A stretch of 64,000 nucleotides of DNA, taken from assembly GCA_963971535.1 (NCBI GenBank), contig OZ020598.1, forward strand, positions 90,316,520 to 90,380,519, given 5' to 3'. Positions within the stretch are counted from its first letter, which is position 1. The number at the start of each line of letters is the position of its first letter. The notes beneath the pieces are model-generated. The model was given only the letters and a program-made list of their open reading frames with translations. It was not told where the DNA came from and made no database searches. The translations under genes were made by a program, and so were the position numbers. This document shows, piece after piece, positions 1 to 10,982 of this stretch. Source of the stretch: Notolepis coatsorum (lineage: Eukaryota > Chordata > Actinopteri > Aulopiformes > Paralepididae).

Positions 1-59
1 TAATGAGGGTTTTAGTTTCTTATTCCCATATACCATAGTAATGACTGTTTTGGTTTCTT

Positions 60-1113
60 TTGGCTCCTGTCCTTTTTACAATTTATATTAATGATATTGT
101 TTCTTCTTTGTATGGATGTCATGCCCATTTGTATGCTGATGACACAATTGTGTACTGTATTGCAGACTCTGTACAGTTGGCCTTTGAGAAATTGCAACTT
201 TCCTTTTATGCTCTACAGGATGCCATTACTAGTCTTAAATTGGTTCTTAATGCTAGTAAGACAAAGTTTATGTTGTTTTCAAGAGCAAGGAATATTAACT
301 TTGATGATGTGAGGATATCTACTGTCAGTGGCTCTTGTATAGAGAGAGTCACCGAGTATAAATATCTTGGCCTGTGGCTTGATGAGAAATTAACATTTAA
401 GTTCCATGTGGACAATCTTGCCTCTAAACTGCGACAGAAAATTGGTTTCCTGTACAGAAACGGATCCAATTTTCCTCTATTTAGTAGAAAAAGAATTGTG
501 GAATCAGTCTTCTTATCAGTTTTGGACTATGGTGATGTAATGTATAGGCATGCTGTCGCATCAACTCTTAAACCTCTGGATTCTGCATATCACTCAGCTC
601 TCAGATTTATAACTGGTGACAGATATGATACTCACCATTGTGTCCTGTATGATAGGGTGGGTTGGCCTTCTCTTGCAGAAAGGCGCAACAAACACTGGTA
701 TTTATTTATTTTTAAAGCCCTTATTGGTAAACAACCTGTTTATATCTCCTCACTGTTAGATTGGAATATTGGAACCTATTCAACTTGATCGAATGACTGG
801 ATGGTTCTTAGGGTTCCTCAAATTTGTTCTGAGCTAGGGAAGTCAGCCTTTTCCTTCATGGAATGTCCTTCAACTCACGCTGAAATTGGAGGTTCTCCCT
901 TCCCTTGGAATGTTTAAACGTATGATTTCAGACCATTGTGTGACTACCTGTAACTGTTTTAGTTGATCTTTTTAAATGATTTTGAAACGTTTTTTACTCT
1001 GGTGATTAAATGTCTGTGAATATTGTTTTTATTATGTACTGTACAATCGTCGTTTCTGTAAATGAGGGAAACCTCAGATGCTTACGATTTTAAATAAAGG
1101 TTGAAATGAAATA
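60..1113 (+). mobile_element. 5'-truncated LINE (jockey/CR1/L2-like), RT C-terminal half and 3' UTR
   Basis: The frame from 60 encodes the end of a non-LTR reverse transcriptase: a start-of-palm APVLFTIYINDI motif, the catalytic YADD box at about residue 25, the K-YLGLWLD thumb motif and the usual C-terminal tail (SVLDYGDVMY, HHCVLYDRVGWPSL). The frame is broken by a stop at 786-788 but stays readable to about 917. A 3' UTR follows, ending in a short A-rich tail at about 1113. Endonuclease and the N-terminal part of RT are missing, as is normal for 5'-truncated copies. A roughly 25-bp sequence beginning TAATGAGGGT occurs at position 1 and again at 1122, so it flanks the element. The exact clade cannot be fixed by eye. 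Confidence 0.85.
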
Positions 1114-1311
1114 AAGCAGTGTAATGAGGGTTATAGTTTCTTATTCTCGTAAAGCACAGTGTAATGTGAGGCCATGCCCTTGGACTAGTAACATAACATT
1201 GGCTGGTTCATCTGCAAGAAAAACCAGAACCAGAGGATAGAAACTAATAATGTTGGTGGAATGCGATAGAAAACAGTAAGAATTAATTTGCTAAGCAGTA
1301 GTAACCTATAG
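1114..1311. other. Short spacer between LINE and DIRS-like element
   Basis: Contains the second copy of the TAATGAGGGT flank sequence (1122) and otherwise no recognisable gene. Its last six bases, CTATAG (1306-1311), recur immediately after the next element at 6503-6508 and look like a target-site duplication. Confidence 0.5.
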
Positions 1312-1497
1312 TTCTGTATCGCTAGTGGCTTAGCTTGGCATCGCCTTCTGCACTATCTCGCGTACGTGCACGCGTACTGAATAAACCACAAATGTACCTC
1401 TAATACCAGTATTAGTCTGACCACACCCCTCATCAGCTTACCTTCATAAGCAGGTGTGTGGTCACCTGCTCTCCTCCTTCTCGCTTTCACCACAAGG
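1312..1497 (+). repeat. Left inverted terminal repeat of DIRS-like element
   Basis: Positions 1333-1497 match the reverse complement of 6292-6470 almost base for base, including the palindromic GCGTACGTGCACGCGTAC core at 1360-1377. Positions 1312-1332 form the left-specific extension, which reappears only in the internal complementary region. Confidence 0.85.
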
Positions 1498-4400
1498 AAG
1501 AGGTGCCTCGGTAGATCCCCACACTTGACACCATGATGGAAGAAATTGGATTAGGAACAGCTTGGGAAACAAGGATACGTTGACATCATATCTTTATTTT
1601 CTCTCTCACTATTTTCGAGAAAATACGGCGATATTGTCTTCGTACTGGAGTGTCTAGAAGATGATGATCATTCTACAAACCCTCCACCGGTTTTCGTATT
1701 GGGAGCACGCCGCTGCATGCTTCTCAACTGCAGTTCCTTGCTGTGTTTGTTGGGGTGAAACCTGTCAGGCCACAGCTGAACTGTCGGACATGCCGCTGTT
1801 GTGAGGAGCGGTGCGTTCCAGGTTGGGTGAGTAGTGTTTGCTGGCGGGCTCCACTTGTCTGTTAGTGCTATGGGGGCTACTAGACGAAGTTTATGGAAAC
1901 CGGCCCCAGGCTAGGGTCCTTTGTTTAGCCGTCTAGGCGACAGAAGGCCTTGGTCTGGCGACCATTATAGTTTTAACTAGTGGGCCGCGACCATTGACAC
2001 TGGTGATCCCTGTGTGTTCTGGACGAGTGGATTCTCTCTGTCACCGTGTTAAGACCCCATCTTTCATATCCAAATGAGAGTATTCCTTCACGAGGGGATA
2101 TGTGCATGTAATGTGCGATAGCGGCAGATTCATGTTCAAAGTCAGCTATACAGGCCAGTTGGTACTGTGCTGATTCCGCCGGACGTGTTATTGTCACCGT
2201 TGTGAAGCGGTGTTGACGTCTTGTTTTCCCTTTTCTCTTAAAAAGTGAGGAGGGTTCAGAACGGCGGCCTGTCTGGGTGAGTGTTATGTCATTGTTTACA
2301 TGTTCATAGCTTACGGTTAGCCGGTCGGTGGCCTGGCGCGGGGTGGCTTGGCTTCTCGCGCGCCGCCGGGAGCTCGCTCCTGATCGCGTGCGTCGTAGAT
2401 CGGCGTCTCGCGAGCGGAAGCGATAGCACCCGAACGGCTGGAGCAGCCGTTAGCTTGATGCTATTCTGTTGAACGTGCTTTGATTTTTAACATGTTTTAC
2501 ACTTTTGACCACGACGTCATCCTTGACAGGGGATGTTCGTCAACCCTGCCCGAGCCTAGACGGGGATTGCGTCAACAAAGAGGACTGTAGCGACTGGTGG
2601 AGCGGCGACGCTGCCCGGATCGAACAACACGGGACGCTTGTGACTGCACTTCGCTGATCTGCGTTCCGGGCAGGTACGGGGTTGGCCAGACCCTCATAAC
2701 ACGTCTTCTGGTTTTACCTTGCTAAATGTATTGTGAATGACGGTGTTTTTTCCCAAAACGTGTGTTGTTGCAATGCATTTGAGATACGTTGCGGGTTGTG
2801 TGTGAGCTGTTTTTGTCACTGGCAGTAGCTTCTCCGTGCAGGTCGTGATGTATTGATCTGGTTGTTGTGTGAGAAACATCATGGTGTTTATGTGTACCGT
2901 GTACTCACTACTAAGGCAACTAACCTATGAAGCTATGCTTGGTGACGAGTGAGTAAAAGAATGTTCTTTCTCAGACTGTAATGACAATGGACAGTGAGTT
3001 CACACATTAACGGGTTTTCCTGTTTTAACTGGCCGTATTGTGGGTAAAATAGGAGGATTGTGTTTTTCCCCCCCGGTTCCCTGGGGACTTTATCACCTCC
3101 TATCAGACATGTTGTGCATTAATTGTGTCTTTTGTGTGGTAGGGATACGATGTGACTCTCAGCTTGATTGCTGAGGTTGTGCTAATCTGCTGGAGAAACT
3201 TATTTCCTAAAGGGAAATTGGTTTGGTTGCTGTCATGTGGGCTTAGCAAGGCCTGTGGTCGATACTAATCAAGAATGATGTATTCTCTCATTGTGATGAT
3301 GATGGGTTGTGTGTGTCATGTGACCTACAACTGGGTTGTACTGACCACAGAAGCACATGTGTATGTTGGACCGGGGTTCTTAGAGCCCTCTCTATTCTGT
3401 GTTTTTCCTTAGTAAAAATCAGATAGCAGGTTAGCTCGTGCGCTGTGTGGAGCTGTGAAACGCTTCATAGAGTTGACTATGACCGTGTCATATTCTCTTT
3501 TTGTCGTTACGTCGTATCATGGGTGTGGGGTCGTAAAGGGGTGAACTGGTAACCTTTCCTCTCCCCGTTGTTCTGTCGGTCAGGGGTACACCCCCTGTCC
3601 TTCAAGGTTCCCGTCACGTGGCGGTTCGGCACGTTACGGGGGGGGGGGGGGGAGGGAGTTCCTGGTCCCACGGCCTGGTATATTGGGCGTGTGCACCGCA
3701 GGAATTCCCCCGCCATAGAGTACGTCACCGTGCGCGTCTCTGTTGGTAGGACTTCCGTGTGCTGTTCAGGTCCATGTGATGGATCTGTTTTCAGGGGGGG
3801 TGGTCAGGGCTCCTCCTCACCAAGCGCCTACTCAGGCCTTCTGTGAGTTCGGACTCCTTCTTCCATGTGATCCATGTGAGGAAGCCTCCATCAGAGTACA
3901 GAGCCTTCCTCCTCAGATTGTCAAAGTGAGTGGACCCTCTAGAAGGGTCCTTTTCTATTGTATGTATATTCGATTCAATTCGTTTATTGAGTGTGTATGG
4001 GTTCGGTGCCTCTTCCCCGGAGGCCCTAAAACCAGTTTTTTACATGGCTCGAGGTGCAATATATTCTTTTCAATCTGTACAGCTCGCGTGGGAAGTCTCT
4101 CTGGGGATCCCCGTCTCTTTCCTATGGGAGGGTGGTGGGATGTAAAAATGTGAACATTTTTTACCCCGGCTGTGTAGACTGGGATACATACTGTTGATGC
4201 TTCCTTCTTTCTATTCCAGAAGTGTTGGAGTTAGGGAGTGTCACACCCCTCTTGTCGTTCCCCTGGGCGCCTTGGGGATTCAATGGTAGGTCTAAATAGC
4301 CTGTTCATTGATGGGGGTGTGTCCCGACGCACGTATAGTGCTAGCTCGCTGTAAACAGGCGATTGACTGGCACGCCTTAGTTGCTTGTGGTTGAAACAGC

Positions 4401-4856
4401 GTTTTTATAAAGCAACTGAGATGGGGGTTTTTCCTCTTCCGGCGACCACATCCCATGACCTGGGTGGGTTGTCGACGGATCCTCGTTCATGTCTGGGGGA
4501 TGATGACGGGATGGATCTGAACATATGTAGTGGGGTCTCACGCCCTTGGGGTGGGCCACCAGGCGCGGTTCGTCCCGACGTCTGGGTGGCGCCTTCTTTT
4601 CATGTTAAGATCAACACGCATATCTGCCCTTTTCCTGGGGCATGTCGGCGTGGTTAGGGCACGGGACTGGTTCTGGTCACGCTGGTCCAGATCAGTTGAA
4701 CCCGTTGTCCGCCGGGGATGCAGATCTGCTGTTCTGGTACCCTGAGGGACTTGGGCTTTTTTCAGGGGGAAAAATGCCAGGTCGGTCTGGGTGTCACAGG
4801 GTTAAGCGCTATGGAGACCCTGGTTGGGTATGTTTTTACTCAGCACTGTCGTCATG

Positions 4857-4977
4857 GCTTACAGCCATGCCATTCTGTACGCGCTCGATCTCGTCGGATC
4901 TCGGCCGCTACACAGGTTGGTCCTGGTTAGTACTTGGTTGGGAGACCGCCGGGGAATACCAGGTACGGTGTGCTTAG
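4857..4977 (+). ncRNA. 5S rRNA-like pseudogene, copy 1, inside DIRS-like element
   Basis: About 121 nt, the length of vertebrate 5S rRNA. The 5' part (GCTTACAGCCATGCCA), the helix region (CGATCTCGTCGGATCTCGG) and especially the 3' internal-promoter part (CCTGGTTAGTACTTGG, GGGAGACCGCC, GGAATACCAGGT) match the 5S consensus as known to me. The middle (A-box side) is degenerate. It is a 5S-derived sequence rather than a functional gene; whether it came from a 5S gene or a 5S-derived SINE head is open. Confidence 0.75.
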
Positions 4978-5556
4978 GGGCTGGTTCTCCATTGTTTTTC
5001 GCTCCTCTCTCACGCATGGCGAAGAGGGGCCTGTGGGGGTGGTTTTTTGACCTCCTCTGGTGACCCTGTGCTTCCCGTACCGCCAGGCCCGGTCCGAAGT
5101 GATGTTTGCGACCCGTAGGCCTGGGTTAACCCTTTTTGGAAACTGAAACACTTGTACTGCGGTATAGCCGGTGTATACCCGCAGGTGTGTTTTGGAGTTT
5201 TTTCTTGAGGGGTTATAGGAACAACCACCGCATTGGGTAACACCGAGGTGGTTGATTCCCTGGTGTGTTGGAGCAGTGTCAACTCCCGGGTTCACCGGTT
5301 GAGGGTGCCCCTGCACGTTCATGACGTCTGCCAATCGTGTCAGCCTTCTCTGCCTCGACCCCTCTGGGTGGGGGTTGTTAAATGGAGGCTTGGTCATGCA
5401 ACACCGCCAGCTTACGCTCCTTCCGCCGGGGCGGCTGTGTTCAGCTGTCCCCTCTGGCGCCTGTCTCGTCCGCAGTCTCCAGGCTAGGGTTAACAGCCTG
5501 TTGCCTGGTTTTTCCCCGGTGCGCTGCCTGCTTCCGTTGGTTAACCTTTTTTGTGT

Positions 5557-5681
5557 GCTTACGGCCATGCTGACTGCCTATTCTGCAGGGTCAGTGTGCC
5601 AGGCGGTGTACTATTGGGGGGACGGGGCCCGCTCGGCTTACTGGCCTGGTTGGTTCCGCCTGGGAATACCAGGTGCAGTAA
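5557..5681 (+). ncRNA. 5S rRNA-like segment, copy 2 (ends conserved, middle replaced)
   Basis: The 5' end GCTTACGGCCATGC and the 3' end CCGCCTGGGAATACCAGGT followed by GCAGTAA match the two ends of 5S rRNA closely, and total length (125 nt) is right, but the central bases are unlike 5S. It begins exactly 700 nt after copy 1. The flanks of the two copies are not obviously similar. Confidence 0.55.
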
Positions 5682-6169
5682 CTGAGGGGCCTTTGTCCGA
5701 ATACGCTGGCGATGTGGGGGGCGGGGCACTACGTGCCCACCTGGTGGGGTCTTGATGCTGGCATCATGGACTTCTCCGGGCCCCCATTCCAGGGAGTCCA
5801 GTCCTTTTGGTGGGTCTGGGTCTTCCTTCGTGCTCCGCTGCTACGGCCTTGCCACGGGGTTGGGTTTGCCCTTGACCCCGTGATTCTGGGGGCAGTAACG
5901 AGGTTGTTCCTCCGTTCGTTCCCGGGTGGCATGCGGGTTGTGCGTGTGTGTAGTCGTGGGTCAAGCCACGGTCTGCTCACCCTGTGCGTTGAGTTGCTTG
6001 AGTGCCTCTTCGCACGGTCGGGTCCGTCGCCCTCCCGTGACGTCCCTAATAGGGGGGCTACCCTCCATTAGGGGGGGTCGGGGGGGCTCGGCCCTCCCTG
6101 TTCTGATGGTTTTGGGGGGCTGTCAGCGGGGTGTATTTGTCAGCCAAGTGGCTCCGCTTGGCCTCCCTT

Positions 6170-6266
6170 GTGCAGAAGGCGATGCCAAGCTAAGCCACTA
6201 GCGATACAGAACGTTAGGTTATGACTATAACCAAGTTCTGTTAGCTAGGGGCGATGCTTGGCATCG
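6170..6266 (+). repeat. Internal complementary region (circle-junction-like) of DIRS-like element
   Basis: Two exact reverse-complement blocks abut at 6212/6213: 43 nt complementary to the left terminus and 54 nt complementary to the right terminus. In DIRS elements this region is thought to template restoration of the ends through a circular intermediate. It also makes 6213-6501 a 289-bp unit with perfect 54-bp terminal inverted repeats, so that piece alone could be mistaken for a MITE. Confidence 0.8.
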
Positions 6267-6291
6267 GACGCCGCTGCAGCCCTTGTCCTCA

Positions 6292-6502
6292 CCTTGTGGT
6301 GAAAGCTTGGGAAGGAGGAGAGCAGGTGACCACACACCTGCTTATGAAGGTAAGCTGATGAGGGGTGTGGTCAGACTAATACTGGTATTAGAGGTACATT
6401 TGTGGTTTATTCAGTACGCGTGCACGTACGCGAGATAGTGCAGAAGGCGATGCCAAGCATCGCCCCTAGCTAACAGAACTTGGTTATAGTCATAACCTAA
6501 CG
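6292..6502 (+). repeat. Right inverted terminal repeat of DIRS-like element
   Basis: Inverse of the left repeat, with a longer outer extension (about 6459-6502) ending in ATAACCTAACG before the CTATAG flank. The longer right extension fits the asymmetry described for DIRS termini. Confidence 0.8.
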
Positions 6503-7376
6503 CTATAGTTTGTGTTTTTAACTCTTTATTGTTGTTACGTTTCTCCCTACTTTTTGATGCATGACATCACAGGTCAGATGAAGGCGGCCACCAAATTCAA
6601 GTTGAGTTCTCAAGAGTTTGTCAGTACCTTCTGAACGGAGCATTAACTCATCAAGGCAGGAATCATCCACTTTGACATCACACTCATATTCTGTTTTATT
6701 ACCAACAAACATTCATCTGCTTTGCTGTATTATCAGACTGATTGTGCTTTTGGTCTTGTATAATGAGGTCTTGTACCTTATTGAGATCATCTTGTACCTA
6801 GCTTCATCTGCTTTGGCCTGCAGTGGAAACGATGGTTTATCATTTTCCTTCCTACAATCGGAGAGGTCTGGGAATTAGGATTATGTTAATCCAGAGACAA
6901 TGGTTCATTTATTCCAGACTCCACTGTATATTGTAAATGAGTAGCCTAATATTAATCATTGGGTTTTATAGGATTTTATTCTTAAATGTTTTATTGTAAA
7001 TTTCATATTACTCTGCATTCTCAATTTAGTTTGTATCTGATTGAGCCTGTAATTGTCATAATTTAGTTTGGTAAAATAAAATGCATCATTCAATGTACAT
7101 TGAGCTAATTGTGTTGTATTTTCACATCTGATTATGAATATACGAAGTGGAGTTTATTTTATTTGTACAGATAAGGTCATAGCTGTCAACATTGGGATTT
7201 GAAAAAACGGGAGAGCTCAGCTGCTCTGCTGAGCTGCCTCGTCGCTGCCATCTGCTGGTCAAAACCTGTATGTACCTAAGGACTGGGTGAACTACTAATT
7301 GCTACATTAAATTAATCAGATACCTGGTTGAAAGTGAAATGCTGTGTACATCCCTGCATTAAATGAATGGAAGTGT
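6503..7376. other. Unassigned intergenic DNA
   Basis: Begins with the right CTATAG duplication. AT-rich with no gene, tRNA or clear transposon end; short frames here have no recognisable motif. The part from about 7170 resembles fish DNA-transposon or LINE debris but cannot be assigned. Confidence 0.4.
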
Positions 7377-8104
7377 ACATGTCATGTACATGTCAAAATA
7401 CTTCCCAAAGGTCAGTGAATACCACGATCACAACACCAGAGGGAGCTCCACAAATCATGTTAAACCCAGATTCGGCTCAAACAAGGGACTAAAAACGTTT
7501 CGCAATTATGCCACATCAATGTGGAACGCCCTACCCAAAGCTGTAAAGGAATGTGAATCACTACCCACTTTCAAAAACACTCTCAAAAAACACCTAAGGG
7601 AGACTGCAACTCGAAACTGGCCCCTGTAAATGTCCGAACACAACCCCCTCCTATGTACAGTAAATTACCAAGTATGGTCTTGTCAATAATCCAATGTACA
7701 GTTTTGTTTGTACAGTTGTACAGTGTCCCCCACCCACCCCTCCTACCCAACCCCCCCCCCCCCCACCCACCCAACCACCTCCAATGTACAGTCCACCCCC
7801 ACCTACCCAATCCAATGTACAGTTTCTACGTCAAATGTATATACTTTTTTTTCTGGACTCTTTTTGTATCACAAACAGTACTGTAATTGCAAATCTGGTA
7901 TGTCATAAATGTATAGATGTAGCAGTACTGTCTATCTGTATGTCATGTATGTCATATATGTTACGATGAATTGAAAATGGGGGACCCTGATGTAAACAAG
8001 ACAAAAGTCTTTCTCTGGTCTGCATCCCCTTAACAATTGTATGTATTGAGCTGTACTGTACTGTACCCATTCTGCAATCTGTTAATAAAGTTTTCAATCA
8101 ATCA
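7377..8104 (+). mobile_element. L2-type LINE, 3' end (ORF2 C-terminus, 3' UTR, TCAA tail)
   Basis: The frame 7363-7629 ends with a LINE ORF2 C-terminus (SKYFPKVSEYHDHNTRG, FRNYATSMWNALPKAVKEC, then a stop after ATRNWPL). The UTR contains a C-rich minisatellite built on CCAATGTACAG (7690-7825) and the family 3' end GCAATCTGTTAATAAAGTTT, followed by TCAA repeats. The same family occurs at least five more times up to 16.75 kb. Confidence 0.85.
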
Positions 8105-8660
8105 GTGTTTCTGTAGAGATGATGGAACGCCTGCTCTTGTCGGCACTGCGCAGGCGTGGAAGGCCATAGATTTAGAATAGATAGAAAGGGCACATTGTGG
8201 TGTATCATAATTAATTTGTTGAATACAATAGGATTTTTATAACATTGACACAAATTAAGGAATATTTACACTAAGTTCTCTTTTACCTCTTATTTAATTC
8301 ATTAATTAATTTAATTGTAGGTACTGTTTATATTGTACATAGTCCTGTGTGTTGTATATTGTGTCCTATGTTACTTTTGTGTTTATTGTCTCTTTCTATA
8401 TACACCGTGGGAAGGGGGGCACGTAATTGAATTTTTCTGTGTCTTGCACAAATTGGGAAATGACTAAGTTGACTTTGACTTTTAACATGTCTATTGTCAG
8501 ACACTAATTGTAATGTTAAAAGCGGATACTGCTGTAATATAAAGTGAAATTCTACCACATACACTAAATGTTAATGTTATGTTAATTTCCATTATTTCCA
8601 CCATGTGCAAGTAGTTTTGAGATGTGATATAGATAAAGATATTTTTTCATTGTGTATTGA
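8105..8660. other. Unassigned, with possible LINE 3' tail
   Basis: No gene. The stretch 8330-8490 ends in AAGTTGACTTTGACTTTTAA, resembling the TTGACTTT-type tails of fish LINEs, but no coding remnant supports this. Confidence 0.35.
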
Positions 8661-8664
8661 TTAA

Positions 8665-9612
8665 CACTTTGATTGCCTAAGGCTAAATTCATGATATACC
8701 ATCCGTTGCCAGCTCTATTTAACATGGAGAAGTTCCCCTTCTTTGCAGGGCTATAACTTTTTAAATTCTATTGCTAGATTGCCATTATTAGGGCCCATTC
8801 AAGGTCCTATATGTATTGTTCATGGTGTAACGTTAAACTTTTTCATTCACATATTCATACTAAAATATGGTCTAAAGTATAAGTATGTTTTCATCTCTTT
8901 CTGCAGCTTTCTCCAGAACGTGATTTATAGCCCCAAATGCATTATATTGATGATGAAATACAGTTTGATAGCAATCAGCGCGATATAAAAAATTCCAACT
9001 GGACGTACTTCTGGAAGTTACTACACGTCATCTGATGTTGACCGGATGGGCGAGGGGGCGTTTATAATTCCGTGGGCAGCGTTATACCATTCATCTAATG
9101 TGGGTCATATGTTCATCAGATCAGTTAGTATCGAACACGCTAATATTACACGCTAAAACTCACCCCAGTCTCCTCGGGCCGTTGGCCGATCAGCGTGGGG
9201 TAGACAGTTTTCCATTATGTGATGTCGAAATACCCGGTCCATTTCCAGGTTGTATAATAGTATATACGTCCAAATCATGTTGTTTATCGAGTTATTGGCA
9301 ACGGATCGCTATGTATTGTGTCGAGCTCGAGTCCCGGGACCTATAGCGAGTGCCCGGAAGTAATATGGGTGATCACCACTTCATCCACATGACTTCCTGT
9401 TGGGGGCGATATGCCGATCGGCCACCAGATGGCGCTCTTGAACTGCTAGAGGATTGAGAGGAGAACAGAACTGTGTGTGAAGGCTGCAGAGGGGAAATAT
9501 GATTCCGATCACAGATTTTTGAAATATTGATATCAAAGACGAGTTACGGCGTCCTAGGCAACTTGAGCATGGCTAGGAAAGACGCCTAAACACGTTTCCG
9601 GCACTTAAAGTG
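8665..9612. mobile_element. TTAA-target (piggyBac-like) non-autonomous element, 948 bp
   Basis: Flanked by TTAA at 8661-8664 and 9613-9616. The ends form an inverted repeat: CACTTTGATTGCC at the left and GGCACTTAAAGTG at the right, whose complement is CACTTTAAGTGCC. No transposase is readable. The interior is unique-looking and relatively GC-rich from 9000 on. Confidence 0.65.
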
Positions 9613-9616
9613 TTAA

Positions 9617-10185
9617 CTTTACATTTGCGCTTCATTACTTTACAAAAGTTATACTGGCACATGGGTCTAATACAGCAATGGAGTATGGGTAAATGCAACG
9701 TTAAAGCAGTGCCAATGTAAGACTGACTTTACATTAAACAAATGACAATAATATAGTATAAAGTAGGGTATTATTTGGACTAAAGAATGGTGTTGTTTCA
9801 CCCTACTCGCATGTTGAGGGAGAGCACCATACATTATACACTGAGAAACCACGGCCGAGAGTAAGCTCTCCAGGAACAACCCCACTTTGCCCGACAGATT
9901 GTCGGCAACAACTTTTGGTGGTAATGCACCAAGAAGGTTGTACCAACCGTTCTATATATATCTATGGTACCAACTGCCAATAAAAATCAAAAGAAGAAGA
10001 AGAAGTTTGTCGGCAACCGTCTTCCGGTCTGACTTTCGCTGCTAACGTTCTAATCTACACTGCTGCCACCTGTCGTCACGGAGCGGAATTGCAGCCATTT
10101 TGTATAAATAAAAAAATACGGGAAAATTGAAGGTGCTGCAGCAATCATGAAACCCGCCCGCTTGTTGGCGGCAAGGGTTTCAAAT
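9617..10185. other. Unassigned region with short A/G-rich tract
   Basis: No gene seen. The sequence CCAATAAAAATCAAAAGAAG followed by AAG repeats (9977-10005) looks like a retroposon tail, and TTGTCGGCAAC occurs on both sides of it (9898 and 10007), compatible with a target-site duplication of an unidentified ~110 bp insertion. Confidence 0.4.
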
Positions 10186-10464
10186 TCAAAATACTTCCCA
10201 AAGGTCAGTGAATACCACGATCACAACACCAGAGGGAGCTCCACAAATCATGTTAAACCCAGATTCGGCTCAAACAAGGGACTAAACACGTTTCGCAATT
10301 ATGCCACATCAATGTGGAACGCCCTACCCAAAGCTGTAAAGGAATGTGTGCTTCCGCGTTTTCCCTGATTGGCTGCGACACGCCCCGCGGCAGGCGCGGC
10401 AGCCGCAGAGCGGAGCGACAGAGCTTGCGGCATTATGTAGCCGTAATCCCTGATGATTTCATTC

Positions 10465-10522
10465 GAAGCTTAGCTCACCTGGCAGCGCTGCGGTCCGTTG
10501 GTGACAAGTTCGAATCCCTTCA
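10465..10522 (+). repeat. tRNA-like SINE head followed by oligo-T
   Basis: Carries an A-box-like TAGCTCACCTGG and a B-box-like AGTTCGAATCC at the right spacing for a tRNA-derived pol III promoter, followed by 23 T at 10522-10544. A real tRNA gene is unlikely because acceptor pairing is imperfect. Confidence 0.55.
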
Positions 10523-10555
10523 ATTTTTTTTTTTTTTTTTTTTTTAACGTGTATT

Positions 10556-10842
10556 CTTTCGCCGGTTAAGGTTAGGCATGGTTAAGGTTAAGGTTAGGCA
10601 TTGTTTCGGAGTTGGTTAAGGTTAGAAGGGTTACGTTTAGGCGCTGTTAAGGAGCTGGTTAAGGTTAGAGTTTGTCTTAGAGAATGGCAATATTATTTCC
10701 ATGGTTAAGGTTAAGGTTAGGCATGGTTAAGGTTAAGGCTAGGCATTGTTTCGGAGTTGGTTAAGGTTAGAAGGGTTAAGTTTAGGCGCTGTTAAGGAGC
10801 TGGTTAAGGTTAGAGTTTGTCTTAGAGAATGGCAATAGACAG
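10556..10842. repeat. Telomere-like degenerate GGTTAAGGTTAGG tandem repeats
   Basis: Many copies of GGTTAAGGTTAGG-type words. On a larger scale a segment of about 130-140 bp containing TTGTTTCGGAGTTGGTTAAG and GTTTGTCTTAGAGAATGGCA is present twice. Confidence 0.7.
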
Positions 10843-10982
10843 CCTATTTCCGCACTGCCGCTCTCTCGCGCTGCCGTGGTCACATGGGCGTCGGTGACGA
10901 ATGCGGAAGTATTCTTCCGCTGGCAATAAGCTACACGCCGCCCGCAAATCTGGTATGTCATAAATGTATAGATGTAGCAGTA

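Larger units (their letters stand above)
1498..6169. other. Interior of DIRS-like element without recognisable genes
   Basis: Apart from the two 5S-like segments, no long frame resembles a known protein. The longest (213 aa on the minus strand at 4927-5568) runs antisense through the 5S-like copy and has no motif. A G-run lies at 3639-3651. From about 3.5 kb the sequence becomes GC- and T-rich. Confidence 0.6.
1312..6502 (+). mobile_element. DIRS-like retroelement, apparently non-autonomous (~5.2 kb)
   Basis: The left end (1333-1497) and right end (6292-6470) are near-perfect inverted repeats of about 165 bp. The outermost bases differ: a short extension at left and a longer one at right. 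Just inside the right repeat, 6170-6212 is the exact reverse complement of 1311-1353 and 6213-6266 is the exact reverse complement of 6448-6501, so the two outer ends are joined head to tail in an internal complementary region. This is the architecture of DIRS-type tyrosine-recombinase retrotransposons, with the region on the 3' side, hence the + call. No reverse transcriptase, RNase H, methyltransferase or tyrosine recombinase is readable in the 4.6 kb interior in any frame. The flanking 6-bp repeat CTATAG is unexpected for recombinase-mediated insertion. An alternative is an unknown class with the same end structure. Confidence 0.65.

Noticed and set aside
4857..4977. Functional 5S rRNA gene
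   Set aside because: The A-box side is degenerate and the usual run of T directly after the gene is absent.
4927..5568. 213-residue minus-strand frame
   Set aside because: No domain, biased composition, and it runs antisense through the 5S-like segment and GC-rich spacer; taken as chance.
6213..6501. Independent 289-bp MITE with perfect 54-bp inverted repeats
   Set aside because: Explained better as the internal complementary region plus right terminus of the larger DIRS-like element, because the adjoining 43 nt complement the far left end.
10465..10522. Functional tRNA gene
   Set aside because: A and B boxes are present but acceptor and anticodon arms do not pair properly and a T-run/repeat composite follows; SINE-like.
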